Both the position numbers and the translations under genes were made by a program. The notes under the pieces were generated by a model, which was not told the origin of the DNA, did not search any database, and saw only the letters and a list, made by a program, of their open reading frames with translations. Below, one piece after another: positions 24,219-32,315 of a stretch of 64,000 nucleotides of DNA; position 1 is the stretch's first letter, and each line of letters starts with the position of its first letter. Origin of the DNA: Alphaproteobacteria bacterium (GTDB lineage: Bacteria > Pseudomonadota > Alphaproteobacteria > UBA8366 > GCA-2717185); NCBI GenBank assembly GCA_040905865.1, contig JBBDQU010000053.1, forward strand, positions 32,176 to 96,175, in the 5' to 3' direction.

Positions 24219-26339
24219 TCAGTCCCCGGATGCCGGACCGAGGTAGCGCAGGACGAGGATGGTGACATCGTCGGATGCTTCCGCGCCATCGACGAACCGT
24301 TCGATATCCGAATTGATCGCCTTGACGATTGAGGCGCAATCCGCGCCATCCGCCACATGGGTCAGCGTGTCGATCAGGCGCGTTGCGGTATAGAGGTCGC
24401 TGTAGCCGTTCATCGCTTCGGATACCCCATCCGTATACAGGATGATCGCCTCACCCGGGTTCAGGCGGTAATTGTCGCGCGGATACTCAAAATCGTCGAG
24501 GACGCATAGTGGCGGGCCGCCGCCCATTTCCAGCGGCCTGGGGCGCTGACCGGCCGCCAGCAGGACCGGCGCGTCATGACCTGCGTTACAGAATTCGACG
24601 TTGCCGGTATGGATGTCCAGTATGCCCGCCAGCGCAGTCACGAACATCATCGCGGGGTTTTCCCTGGAAATTTCCGCATTCGCTTCGGTCATGATTTCGT
24701 CTATCGCGACCTTGCGACGCATGGCGCTGCTTTTGTAAAGCGCCTTCGATAATGCCATGAACAGCGACGCCGGTATGCCCTTGCCGGACACATCGCCGAC
24801 GATGAAGAAAAGATGATTCTCGTCCACCATGGCGAAATCGTAGAGGTCGCCACCGACTGCTTTCGCCGGTTCCAGCATTGCGTAGAGGTCGAATTCCTGG
24901 TGTTCCGGAAAGGCGGGGAAGGTGCTGGGCAGAATGCCCAGCTGGATGCTTCGTGCGGCTTCCAGTTCGCCTTCCAGCTTCGCTGCTTCGGCGCGTTCGT
25001 TTTCCAGATCGGTTTGCAGTAGCCGGCGTTTCCGCTCGGTATCGACCAGCGTCGCGCCCAGCAGCAGGGCGAAGACCGTGACGTCTGAAAGCCCTGCGAA
25101 AGATGTGTCGATCCGCATCCCGAAATAATGATGGGCGCCCCATGCGGTGCCGGCCAGCAGGGCGATCATGACGCCAAGCGGTATTACGGCCCATTTAGGT
25201 TTCAGAAAAGGTGTCAGCACAATCAGGACTATCCCGGACAACAGAAGCAACCCGAGTTCCAGCCAATCCGCGTAGTGCGGTCGGTCGAGCAACTGGCCGG
25301 TTATAAGGGATTCCAACAGCATGGCGTGAATTTCGATGCCGTTTACCCGATTGGCCAAGGGGATGGATTTCGCGTCGACCAGACCCAGCGCGCTGCTGCC
25401 GAGCAGGACGAGCTTGCCGGGTATCCGCTCCCGTTCAATTCCACCGTCGAGCAGGGTGCCGGCGGATACATATCGTTCCCCGCGCGGTTCGGTGAAATTT
25501 ACCCAGGCGCGCCCGTCCGGTTCGGTCGGGATGAAAATATCGGCAACGGCGATCCCGCTGATCCTGTCGCCATCGCGGTGGATGGTATAGTTCGGCGCGC
25601 CGACCGCCAGGCGCAGCATTTCCACTGTCAGTGTCGGTGTGATCGTGCCGTCGATGTTGACGGCGAGCGGCACGCGGCGAATGATGCCGTCGCGTTCCGG
25701 CAGGACGTTGAGGACCGCGTGGCTGGGGGCCGCATCAACAAGCAGTTCAAGACTTTGCAGTGCGGTTGGAAAATAGGGCAGTAGCGGCGCTGCCGGTCCG
25801 CCCCGTTCGATCACGGGGACCTGCGCAACAAGTCTGGATACCACCGTCGGCCTGAATTCCAGCGCGCCGATACCCAGAACCGCCGGCGCTGACGACAGGG
25901 CCCTGGCAAGCCGCTGGTCGTGCGGTTCCAGTTTCGCAATCGCCGCCTTGGTCGCGTCATCGAGGAAGGGATAGTCGGACAGCAGAAGATGCGGCGACAG
26001 CCGGTCCGGTTCCGCGAAGACAATATCGAACCCGATCGCCAGCGGCTCCAGCGCCGAAATCCTGTCGACGAGATCGGCCATCAGGTTGCGCGGCCATGGC
26101 CATTGACCGTAACGGGCCAGGCTTTCCTCGTCGATATCGACAATGATGACGGGAAGCTGACTTTGCCAGGCGCGGGGTTCCATGACCTGCAAGGTATCGA
26201 ACAGGGCGGTCCGCAGGGATTCCATCGGCGCCGGGTTTGTGGCGCGGACGCCGAGAAATACAACAAGGCAAAGGAGCGCCAGCGTCCGGCCGCGCCAATG
26301 GAACAACGGCGCAAACGCGTCCAGTTTGAAGCGGCGCAC
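24219..26339 (-). CDS. CHASE2 sensor with PP2C/SpoIIE phosphatase output
   Basis: A 706-residue membrane protein. One helix (about 18-32) precedes a large periplasmic CHASE2 domain (about 40-350, with IVDIDEESLARYGQWPWPR and VLLGSSALGLVD). Three more helices (359-378, 384-401, 415-432) and a coiled coil (432-465) lead to a PP2C/SpoIIE phosphatase (470-700) with intact metal sites: GGDLYDF (497-503), GDVSGKG (515-521) and SDDVT near 690. It would dephosphorylate a STAS antagonist in response to an envelope signal. Downstream of the MBL-fold gene by 9 bp, hence same operon. Confidence 0.93.
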   Translation of the reverse strand: MRRFKLDAFAPLFHWRGRTLALLCLVVFLGVRATNPAPMESLRTALFDTLQVMEPRAWQSQLPVIIVDIDEESLARYGQWPWPRNLMADLVDRISALEPLAIGFDIVFAEPDRLSPHLLLSDYPFLDDATKAAIAKLEPHDQRLARALSSAPAVLGIGALEFRPTVVSRLVAQVPVIERGGPAAPLLPYFPTALQSLELLVDAAPSHAVLNVLPERDGIIRRVPLAVNIDGTITPTLTVEMLRLAVGAPNYTIHRDGDRISGIAVADIFIPTEPDGRAWVNFTEPRGERYVSAGTLLDGGIERERIPGKLVLLGSSALGLVDAKSIPLANRVNGIEIHAMLLESLITGQLLDRPHYADWLELGLLLLSGIVLIVLTPFLKPKWAVIPLGVMIALLAGTAWGAHHYFGMRIDTSFAGLSDVTVFALLLGATLVDTERKRRLLQTDLENERAEAAKLEGELEAARSIQLGILPSTFPAFPEHQEFDLYAMLEPAKAVGGDLYDFAMVDENHLFFIVGDVSGKGIPASLFMALSKALYKSSAMRRKVAIDEIMTEANAEISRENPAMMFVTALAGILDIHTGNVEFCNAGHDAPVLLAAGQRPRPLEMGGGPPLCVLDDFEYPRDNYRLNPGEAIILYTDGVSEAMNGYSDLYTATRLIDTLTHVADGADCASIVKAINSDIERFVDGAEASDDVTILVLRYLGPASGD

Positions 26340-26348
26340 TATTGCTCC

Positions 26349-27308
26349 TTATACGACAATTTCCCGACCATCATAGGCCGACGATACGATCAGCGAGTCG
26401 CCTTCCTCGCTCAATTCCTCGTACCGGATGGTCTCTTGCATGATGCGCTCGATCATGGCGTCGTCGTAATTGGGTTCGTGATGATACATGCAGAGATGTT
26501 TTGCGCCGGCCCGCTGCGCCAGTTCGACGCCGATAATGTTGCTGGAATGGCCCCAGTCTTCCTTGATGGAAATCGAATCCGCCAGTGAATACATGGCATC
26601 GAAAATGACCAGATCGGCGCCGCGGAGGAAATGGATAAAGGGATAGTCGTCGTCGATCAGTTCGAATTTATGTTCTGAATCCGTCGTATAAACGATCGAT
26701 TTTCCGTTTTTCTCGAACCGGTATCCATAGGAATCGCCGGAATGGTGCTGCTTCAGCGCGCGGACAGTCACGCCATCGACAACGTATTCCTTGCCGGGCT
26801 CCAGTGTTACAAATTGAATATCCGCGCCCAGCGCGGCCCATGGAACGGGGAAGCCGGGCTCCGAATGCTGCCGCCGATAGGCTTCCTCCAGATTTGCGTG
26901 GCATCCGTGAATGACGACCTTGAAGCCCGGCACATAGGCGGGCACGAAAAACGGAAATCCCATGATGTGATCCCAATGGGGATGGGACTGGAAAATATTG
27001 ATGACCTTTTCCTTGTTCGGGTATTTCTGGGCCATGATGGCGTTGCCGAATTCCCGGCCGCCGCTGCCCATGTCGCAGAGAATATGCTGCGTGCCGCCAC
27101 TTTCTATTTCGACGCAGGACGAATTTCCGCCGAACGTGCCGGAGACCGAAAATGCGAGTTTCTCGTCGATAAAGGTTTCGAGGCGTTCCGGTGTGCTGAT
27201 GTCGTGTCCAATGCTTTCCCGCAGCGCGCGGCGGATTTTTTCCCGCACGGCAACCGCGTTCAAAGGGGTTGGCAGGGATCCGCGTGTACCCCAGAACCGA
27301 ACCAGCAT
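26349..27308 (-). CDS. MBL-fold metal-dependent hydrolase
   Basis: A 319-residue metallo-beta-lactamase-fold protein. The metal motif HxHxDH is SHPHWDHIMGFPF, with further His in HHSGDSYGYRF, Asp in LVIFDAMYS and a C-terminal CMYHHEPN. It resembles the RNase Z/PhnP-like phosphodiesterase branch rather than lactamases; a cyclic nucleotide or phosphodiester substrate is possible. It sits between the STAS gene and the CHASE2 phosphatase in one direction, so it probably belongs to the signalling module. ATG 27308 has GGGAG eight bases upstream; an in-frame ATG at 27329 is less likely. Confidence 0.88.
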   Translation of the reverse strand: MLVRFWGTRGSLPTPLNAVAVREKIRRALRESIGHDISTPERLETFIDEKLAFSVSGTFGGNSSCVEIESGGTQHILCDMGSGGREFGNAIMAQKYPNKEKVINIFQSHPHWDHIMGFPFFVPAYVPGFKVVIHGCHANLEEAYRRQHSEPGFPVPWAALGADIQFVTLEPGKEYVVDGVTVRALKQHHSGDSYGYRFEKNGKSIVYTTDSEHKFELIDDDYPFIHFLRGADLVIFDAMYSLADSISIKEDWGHSSNIIGVELAQRAGAKHLCMYHHEPNYDDAMIERIMQETIRYEELSEEGDSLIVSSAYDGREIVV

Positions 27309-27364
27309 TCCTGAAACTCCCTGAATCATTTAGGCCGGATCACAGCCCGGACAATTGTTGTCGT

Positions 27365-27730
27365 TTATCGCGCCGCGTATGCCGCGGCGGCATCGCTGGA
27401 AAGAGCCGTCAGCGCGGATTCAACGGTATCGAATATCTGGACCACGAAATTGAACCGGCTGATTTCGAAAACCTCGTTCACTTCCGGGATCAGGCCGGCA
27501 ACGGCAATCGGGACATTCGCCACCTTGCCCTGTTTTGCCGCGATCATCAGCGCCCGAAGACCGACACTGCTGATATAGGGAATGCCGGTGAAATCGATGA
27601 TGACAGCGCTGCCGCGTGCGCCGACAATACCCAGTAACATCGCCTGAAACTCCGGCGTCGTTGACTGGTCGAGCCGTCCCGACGGCGCCAGCACAATGAC
27701 GTCGCCAAATTGCGATTCAGTAATTTCCAT
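27365..27730 (-). CDS. STAS-domain anti-sigma factor antagonist
   Basis: A 121-residue STAS protein of the SpoIIAA/RsbV type: GDVIVLAPSGRLDQSTTPEFQ, then AVIIDFTGIPYISSVGLRAL, where Ser54 or Ser55 is the phosphorylation site. It would be the switch between the RsbW-type kinase (22535-22960) and the PP2C phosphatase (24219-26339). ATG 27730 has AAGGGGCAGGG just upstream. Located 56 bp before the MBL-fold gene, likely first gene of that operon. Confidence 0.9.
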   Translation of the reverse strand: MEITESQFGDVIVLAPSGRLDQSTTPEFQAMLLGIVGARGSAVIIDFTGIPYISSVGLRALMIAAKQGKVANVPIAVAGLIPEVNEVFEISRFNFVVQIFDTVESALTALSSDAAAAYAAR

Positions 27731-27862
27731 GCCCTGCCCCTTTTTGAACTTGCCCAAACGCGTTGAATCGCGTTTTCCCTGCCACCTATTTTCGTGAAAC
27801 CCGCTTCGGTAAGCAATCGGTTTAATCGGTGTCGATGTGGCGGGCGCCATGATGAAGTAAGC

Positions 27863-29947
27863 CTAGTTCCCGATTTTTTCGGCGCGGGACGCGACCATCC
27901 ATTCAAATGCGGCTTCCATATGCAAGGCAAATCCCGGCGCGTCGCAGAGCGATGAATTGCGTGCGATGCCTCGAAGCCCTTGGCGCAGCTTTACCAGCGC
28001 ATCGATGTTTTCCGCTTGCCGTCTGGCGATTTTTACATAGGCATCGGTGTCGGCGGCGATCCAGTCGTTCAGCCCCGTGTGGGTCAACAGGCTGGCGCCG
28101 ACCCGCGCGGCATGGCGGTTCCCCCGCAGTGTGACAGTCGGGACTCCCATCCACAGCGCCTCGCAGGTTGTGGTCGTGCCGTTATACGGAAACGGGTCCA
28201 GGGCGATGTCCACTTCCGCGTAGGTTCCGAGATGTTCGGAAGGCGACGCCACCGTATCGCGCAGCATGATTCTGTCGGCGGCTATATCGTGCATGCCGAA
28301 AGCGGCGGTGAAACGGTCACGGGTAGCCGCGTCGGCGAAGGAGCGCGCCTTCAGCATCATGCGAGCGGTCGGCACGGCGTCCAGGACCTTCGCCCAGACT
28401 TCGATCACCGCCGGGGTGACCTTGCGGAGGTTGTTGAAGGACCCGAAGGTGACATGTCCGCGCGACAGGGCCGGGAGCGGCGCGACCTCGGGCGCATCGG
28501 ACGGCGGTGCATAACACAGGAATCCCGCATCAAGCCGGATCAGGGATTCGGTCCATAGTGCCTCCGCGCCGGGTGGGTCGGCAATCGGGTCGGTAATGCG
28601 GTAATCGATATCTGTCATTCCCGTCGTGTTCGGGTAACCCAGCCAGGTGACCTGTATGGGCGCGGGCCTGTGTTGAAAGGCCAGCAGACGGTTCCCCGCG
28701 GTATGGCCGGACAGGTCCACCAGAATATCGATTTCATCGGCGCGAATCTGCGCTGCAAGCTGCGCGTCATCGATTCCCGCGACCCAGCGCCAGTGGTCGC
28801 CGACGGCCTGCAGCCGTGCGGTGGTGTCGTCGGGGTTTTCGAGATTGGCGTAACAGAACACCTCGAACCGGCGACGGTTTCGGTGTCTAAGCAGCGGTTC
28901 GAAGAAATAGGCGACCGAATGCCGGCGGAAATCGCCGGAAACATAGCCGATGCGCAGGCGGCGGGAATTTGGGCGGGTGCCGGTGGCGGGCTGGGCGGCG
29001 ACGGGCGCCGCATGCTGCTCGGCCCAACGGCAATGCGCCTGAAACAGTATGCCAGGGTTGTTTTCCCGGTAATTGCGGCACAGCAGCAGGTTCGAATGGG
29101 CGCGGTTGTCGCCGGGATTGCGTTCGAGCGCCTGCTTGAATCGTTCTTCCGCCGCGTCGATGCGGCCCTGGTCGAGCAGCACGCCGGCGAGATTGTCATA
29201 GGCTTCGGTGAGGGACGGATCGAGGGACATCGCCTTCAGCAGCGCTGCCTCACTGCCAGCGAGCTTTCCCCGGCTGTGCCGCAGGGCGCCGAGATAGCGA
29301 TACAGCCCGGCGTTTTCCGGCTGGTCTGCGATGGCCAGATCGATAGTTGCTTCCGCCGCTGCGATGGAACCTCTCCGGTGCTGGGCGACGGCCAGATTGA
29401 ACCGGGCATCGGAAAGGTCCGGTTGCAGCGCCAGAGCGTGACGGAAGCTTTCCTCGGCCGCCGCCGGTTGCCCGGTGCCGAGCATGACCCGGCCGAGATT
29501 GCAGTAGGCCTGGGCATATCGGGGGTTCGATTCGGTTGCCCGCCGGTAGGCCGCCGCGGCGGCGCCCGGCTGTCCCATGGCTTCCAGCGCCGCGCCCAGA
29601 TTGTTTTCGGCTTCGGCGAAATCCGGCTCGCGGGCGATGGCGATCCGGAATGCGGCGCAGGCCGCGTCGTGCCGGCCCAGCGCCATGAGGACCAGCCCGT
29701 GCAGGTTATGGCCGTCCGCCATCTCCGGAAGCAGGGATATCGCGCGGGTAACGAACTTATGCGCCGCCGGCAGGCGACCCTGCTGATAGGCGATGACCGC
29801 CAGAAAATAGAGCGCGCTTGTATGGTCCGGATCCACATCCAGGACATCCCGAAAGCGCGCCGCGACCGTTTCGGCCTGTCCCGATTCGAAAGCCGCTAAT
29901 GCGGCCTGAAGCAATTCTGCAGCGTTGTGTCTCTTTGTATCGTTCAA
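27863..29947 (-). CDS. TPR O-linked GlcNAc transferase, SPINDLY family
   Basis: A protein of about 694 residues with around nine TPR units in the N-terminal half (for example NNLGAALEAMGQ, YCNLGRVMLGTGQ, YDNLAGVLLDQGR) followed by the OGT/GT41 catalytic region: LRIGYVSGDFRRHSVAYF, DILVDLSGHTAGNRLLAF, QVTWLGYPNTTGM, VTFGSFNNLRKVTP and DPFPYNGTTTTCEALWMGV. Bacterial members glycosylate Ser/Thr on flagellin or other proteins. The N-terminal start is unclear: TTG 29947 has GGGAG eight bases upstream; ATG 30073 would overlap the divergent methyltransferase. Confidence 0.9.
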   Translation of the reverse strand: MNDTKRHNAAELLQAALAAFESGQAETVAARFRDVLDVDPDHTSALYFLAVIAYQQGRLPAAHKFVTRAISLLPEMADGHNLHGLVLMALGRHDAACAAFRIAIAREPDFAEAENNLGAALEAMGQPGAAAAAYRRATESNPRYAQAYCNLGRVMLGTGQPAAAEESFRHALALQPDLSDARFNLAVAQHRRGSIAAAEATIDLAIADQPENAGLYRYLGALRHSRGKLAGSEAALLKAMSLDPSLTEAYDNLAGVLLDQGRIDAAEERFKQALERNPGDNRAHSNLLLCRNYRENNPGILFQAHCRWAEQHAAPVAAQPATGTRPNSRRLRIGYVSGDFRRHSVAYFFEPLLRHRNRRRFEVFCYANLENPDDTTARLQAVGDHWRWVAGIDDAQLAAQIRADEIDILVDLSGHTAGNRLLAFQHRPAPIQVTWLGYPNTTGMTDIDYRITDPIADPPGAEALWTESLIRLDAGFLCYAPPSDAPEVAPLPALSRGHVTFGSFNNLRKVTPAVIEVWAKVLDAVPTARMMLKARSFADAATRDRFTAAFGMHDIAADRIMLRDTVASPSEHLGTYAEVDIALDPFPYNGTTTTCEALWMGVPTVTLRGNRHAARVGASLLTHTGLNDWIAADTDAYVKIARRQAENIDALVKLRQGLRGIARNSSLCDAPGFALHMEAAFEWMVASRAEKIGN

Positions 29948-30059
29948 CGGCGCCACTCCCGGTGCAAGGCGTGCGTGGATTCCACCGCGCCGGTGCCGTA
30001 GGATACGCGCAGCGCCGCCCGGCGGTAACAGTGTCTGAACGGCAGGACAGGATTCATCA

Positions 30060-30866
30060 ATGGCTCCGCACATTCCGGATAATACATCGGCGGATTCCGC
30101 GCCGCCGGATCTGGCAGGCCGGGTCGCGTCGATAGACTACTGGTATCACAGGATCGACCTGCCGGGCGGCATTACGACGCCGGGATGGGCGCCGATCAAT
30201 CCCGCCGCGTACAGGGTGCCGTCCAATCTGACCGGGCTGCGGGTTCTCGATGTTGGCGCGTGGGACGGGTTCTGGACATTCGAGGCGCTGAAGCGGGGCG
30301 CGCGCGAAGTGGTCGCCATCGACGATTTTTCCGACTTACTGGGCAAGCTGGATGTCCGGCAGCGTCCGGGCTGGACAAGTTTCGATATCTGCCGGGACGC
30401 CTTCGGTTATGACGAATCGCGATGTTCGCGACAGGAAATGAGCGTCTATGACGTGACAGAAGCAGCCCTGGGGCGCTTCGATGCCGTGTTCTGTTTTGGT
30501 CTGCTTTATCATCTGCGATATCCGCTGCTGGCGCTGGACCGCCTGGCGGCGGTTTGCGATCAGGCGATTTTTGTCGAATCGGCAATTCTCGATGACTACA
30601 GCCCCTATCGCGGCGGCATCGGCAAAGGCTATCCCGATGGACAGATGGTGATGGAATTTTATCCGGACAGCCAGTATGGCAACAACCGGACGAATTTCTG
30701 GGTGCCGACCCTGCATTGCCTGGGACACATGGTGCGCAGCGCGGGATTCACGAATGTCGATGGCGGAAAACTGGTCGAGAAGCCCGTGGCGCTGCCCTAT
30801 TGTCGCGGTGTTGTCGCAGGTTACCGGCAGGGTGCGACTATGCAGCCGGACGGAGGAAACGCATGA
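30060..30866 (+). CDS. DUF1698-type SAM methyltransferase
   Basis: A 268-residue class I methyltransferase: SAM site LDVGAWDGFWTFEALKRGA, acidic VVAIDDF, then FDAVFCFGLLYHLRYPLLALD and NRTNFWVPTLHCLGHMV. This is the DUF1698/CmoB-like pattern. CmoB acts on tRNA wobble uridine, but such stand-alone proteins in glycan clusters more often modify sugars or small molecules. It is divergent from the SPINDLY-type transferase and 113 bp away, which favours a role in glycan or surface modification. The 3' end carries a 4-bp overlap with a pdxA remnant. Confidence 0.85.
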   Translation: MAPHIPDNTSADSAPPDLAGRVASIDYWYHRIDLPGGITTPGWAPINPAAYRVPSNLTGLRVLDVGAWDGFWTFEALKRGAREVVAIDDFSDLLGKLDVRQRPGWTSFDICRDAFGYDESRCSRQEMSVYDVTEAALGRFDAVFCFGLLYHLRYPLLALDRLAAVCDQAIFVESAILDDYSPYRGGIGKGYPDGQMVMEFYPDSQYGNNRTNFWVPTLHCLGHMVRSAGFTNVDGGKLVEKPVALPYCRGVVAGYRQGATMQPDGGNA

Positions 30867-30955
30867 AACAGAAAATCGGCCCTTTGGCGGGCGGGTTGCC
30901 GATTTCGGTGACGACCCCGGCTCATGGCACGGCCTATGACATTGCAGGGCACTGA
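30863..30955 (+). pseudogene. Remnant of a pdxA-like gene (C-terminal fragment)
   Basis: A 30-codon open frame includes GLPISVTTPAHGTAYDIAG, which closely matches the C-terminal motif of PdxA-family 4-hydroxythreonine-4-phosphate dehydrogenases (the metal His is in HGTA.DIAG). The family has about 330 residues; nothing else of it is present here because the upstream methyltransferase frame is intact. PdxA2 proteins act with DenD in four-carbon acid-sugar breakdown, and denD begins 35 bp downstream, so this is probably what remains of a lost operon partner. It could be translated as a short peptide from ATG 30863. Confidence 0.75.
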
Positions 30956-30989
30956 CCAGGACAACCCAGGACAACGGAGTAAGTCATTC

Positions 30990-31982
30990 ATGAAAGTCGT
31001 TATCACCGGCGGCGCCGGATTCATCGGCCGCAAACTGGCGGCGAAGCTGCTGGAAAAGAATTCGCTGGATCTCGGCGGCGGCAGGTCCGGCGCGGTCGAC
31101 AAGGTGACTGTCTTCGATGTCGGCGAACCGGATCCGCCTTTTCCGCCCGACCCGCGCCTTGATGTCATGACCGGCGATGTCAGCGATATCCAAACGATCC
31201 GCCGGTTGATCACGCCCGATATCGACGCGGTCTTCCATCTGGCCGCCGTGGTCAGTTCCGGCGCGGAAGCGGATTTCGACCTGGGCATGCGGGTCAATCT
31301 CGGCGGAACGCGGGCAGTGCTCGATGTCTGCCGCGAGCTTGGCACCGTGCCGCGGGTCTGCTTCGCCAGTTCCGTCGCGGTGTTCGGCGGCAATGTGCCG
31401 GACGTGATCCAGGACGACACCCATCTGACGCCGCAGACGTCCTATGGCGCGCAGAAGGCGATGGGCGAGTTGATGATCAACGACTACAGCCGCAAGGGTT
31501 TCGTCGATGGCCGCGCGCTGCGCCTGCCGACCGTCGTGGTGCGGCCGGGTAAACCGAACAAGGCGGCATCGACCTTCGCCAGTTCGATTATCCGCGAACC
31601 CCTGCAGGGCGATACGGCGATCTGTCCGGTCGCCCCCGAGCAGGCGATGTGGCTGCTGTCGCCGCGCCGCGTCGTCGATGCCTTCATCCGGGCGGCCGAG
31701 CTGCCCGCGGAGGCCTGGGGGCCGAGCCGGTCGGTGTCGATTCCGGGCATCACCCATACGGTCCAGGAAATGGTCGATGCCCTGTCCGTTGTCGCAGGGA
31801 AGAAAGTGACGGAACGCATCAAGTGGCAGCCCGATCCGGCTATCCAGAAGATCGTGTCCGGGTGGCCGATGCGTTTCGCCGCTGAGCGGGGTCGGGTGCT
31901 GGGCTTCGGCGCGGACAGTTCGATGGCGGAAATCATCCGCGCCTTTATCGAGGACGAACTGGACGGGACCTACGCCGAGTGA
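30990..31982 (+). CDS. denD: D-erythronate dehydrogenase (DenD), SDR family
   Basis: A 330-residue extended SDR: NAD-binding ITGGAGFIGRKLAAKLLEK, DAVFHLAAVVSSGAEADFDL, catalytic SSVAVFGG and TSYGAQKAMGELM (Tyr-x3-Lys), then RLPTVVVRPGKPNKAASTF and SGWPMRFAAERGRVLGF, which are typical of DenD. It oxidises D-erythronate to 2-keto-D-erythronate in four-carbon acid-sugar metabolism, normally with OtnK/DUF1537 kinase and OtnC or PdxA2; only a pdxA remnant remains next to it. ATG 30990 follows GGAG. The AT-rich region beyond its stop separates it from the osmolyte operon. Confidence 0.9.
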   Translation: MKVVITGGAGFIGRKLAAKLLEKNSLDLGGGRSGAVDKVTVFDVGEPDPPFPPDPRLDVMTGDVSDIQTIRRLITPDIDAVFHLAAVVSSGAEADFDLGMRVNLGGTRAVLDVCRELGTVPRVCFASSVAVFGGNVPDVIQDDTHLTPQTSYGAQKAMGELMINDYSRKGFVDGRALRLPTVVVRPGKPNKAASTFASSIIREPLQGDTAICPVAPEQAMWLLSPRRVVDAFIRAAELPAEAWGPSRSVSIPGITHTVQEMVDALSVVAGKKVTERIKWQPDPAIQKIVSGWPMRFAAERGRVLGFGADSSMAEIIRAFIEDELDGTYAE

Positions 31983-32315
31983 CGGAGCGGCGCAGCCTGA
32001 CCTCTCCGACGTCAATCGATGCCGGACGTAAAAGATATCGGCATGAAGTAGAAATCGCGTAATTTGAGAGTTATTGCCGATTGGTATAAGATCACAATAA
32101 CGGAAAAGGTAAAAATAAATGCAAATAAACAAGTCATAAAACTATTACTTGATAATACTAAATATGACTAAGGAATGTTGACCTATATTATATTTTATTT
32201 TTGGATTCAGAAGTCCGCCTTGACATGTCAGATGACATGTCTATGTGTTTACAGCAATCTTCTTGCGGAATCATTTTTTGCGATAGACGTCGCGGAAAGG
32301 CCATGTTAGCGCGAT
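31983..32315. other. AT-rich intergenic region before the NAGGN operon
   Basis: About 330 bp without a gene. The part from about 32040 to 32215 is much richer in A and T than the surrounding coding DNA. The end near 32220-32247 carries a promoter and a paired palindrome described separately. No terminator hairpin with a T tract was recognised after denD. Confidence 0.6.
32220..32247 (+). promoter_or_regulatory. Candidate sigma70 promoter of the NAGGN operon with paired operator
   Basis: A perfect -35 TTGACA (32220-32225) is followed after 16 bp by TATGTG (32242-32247) as a weak -10. The spacer contains two copies of the self-complementary octamer GACATGTC (32222-32229 and 32234-32241), 12 bp apart start to start, overlapping both promoter boxes. 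This looks like an operator for a dimeric repressor or activator. It lies about 70 bp upstream of the asparagine synthase-like start. Confidence 0.55.

Noticed and set aside
32222..32241. Possible LuxR-type quorum-sensing box
   Set aside because: It consists of two short octameric palindromes, not a single 18-22 bp dyad, and no luxI or luxR gene is in the window.
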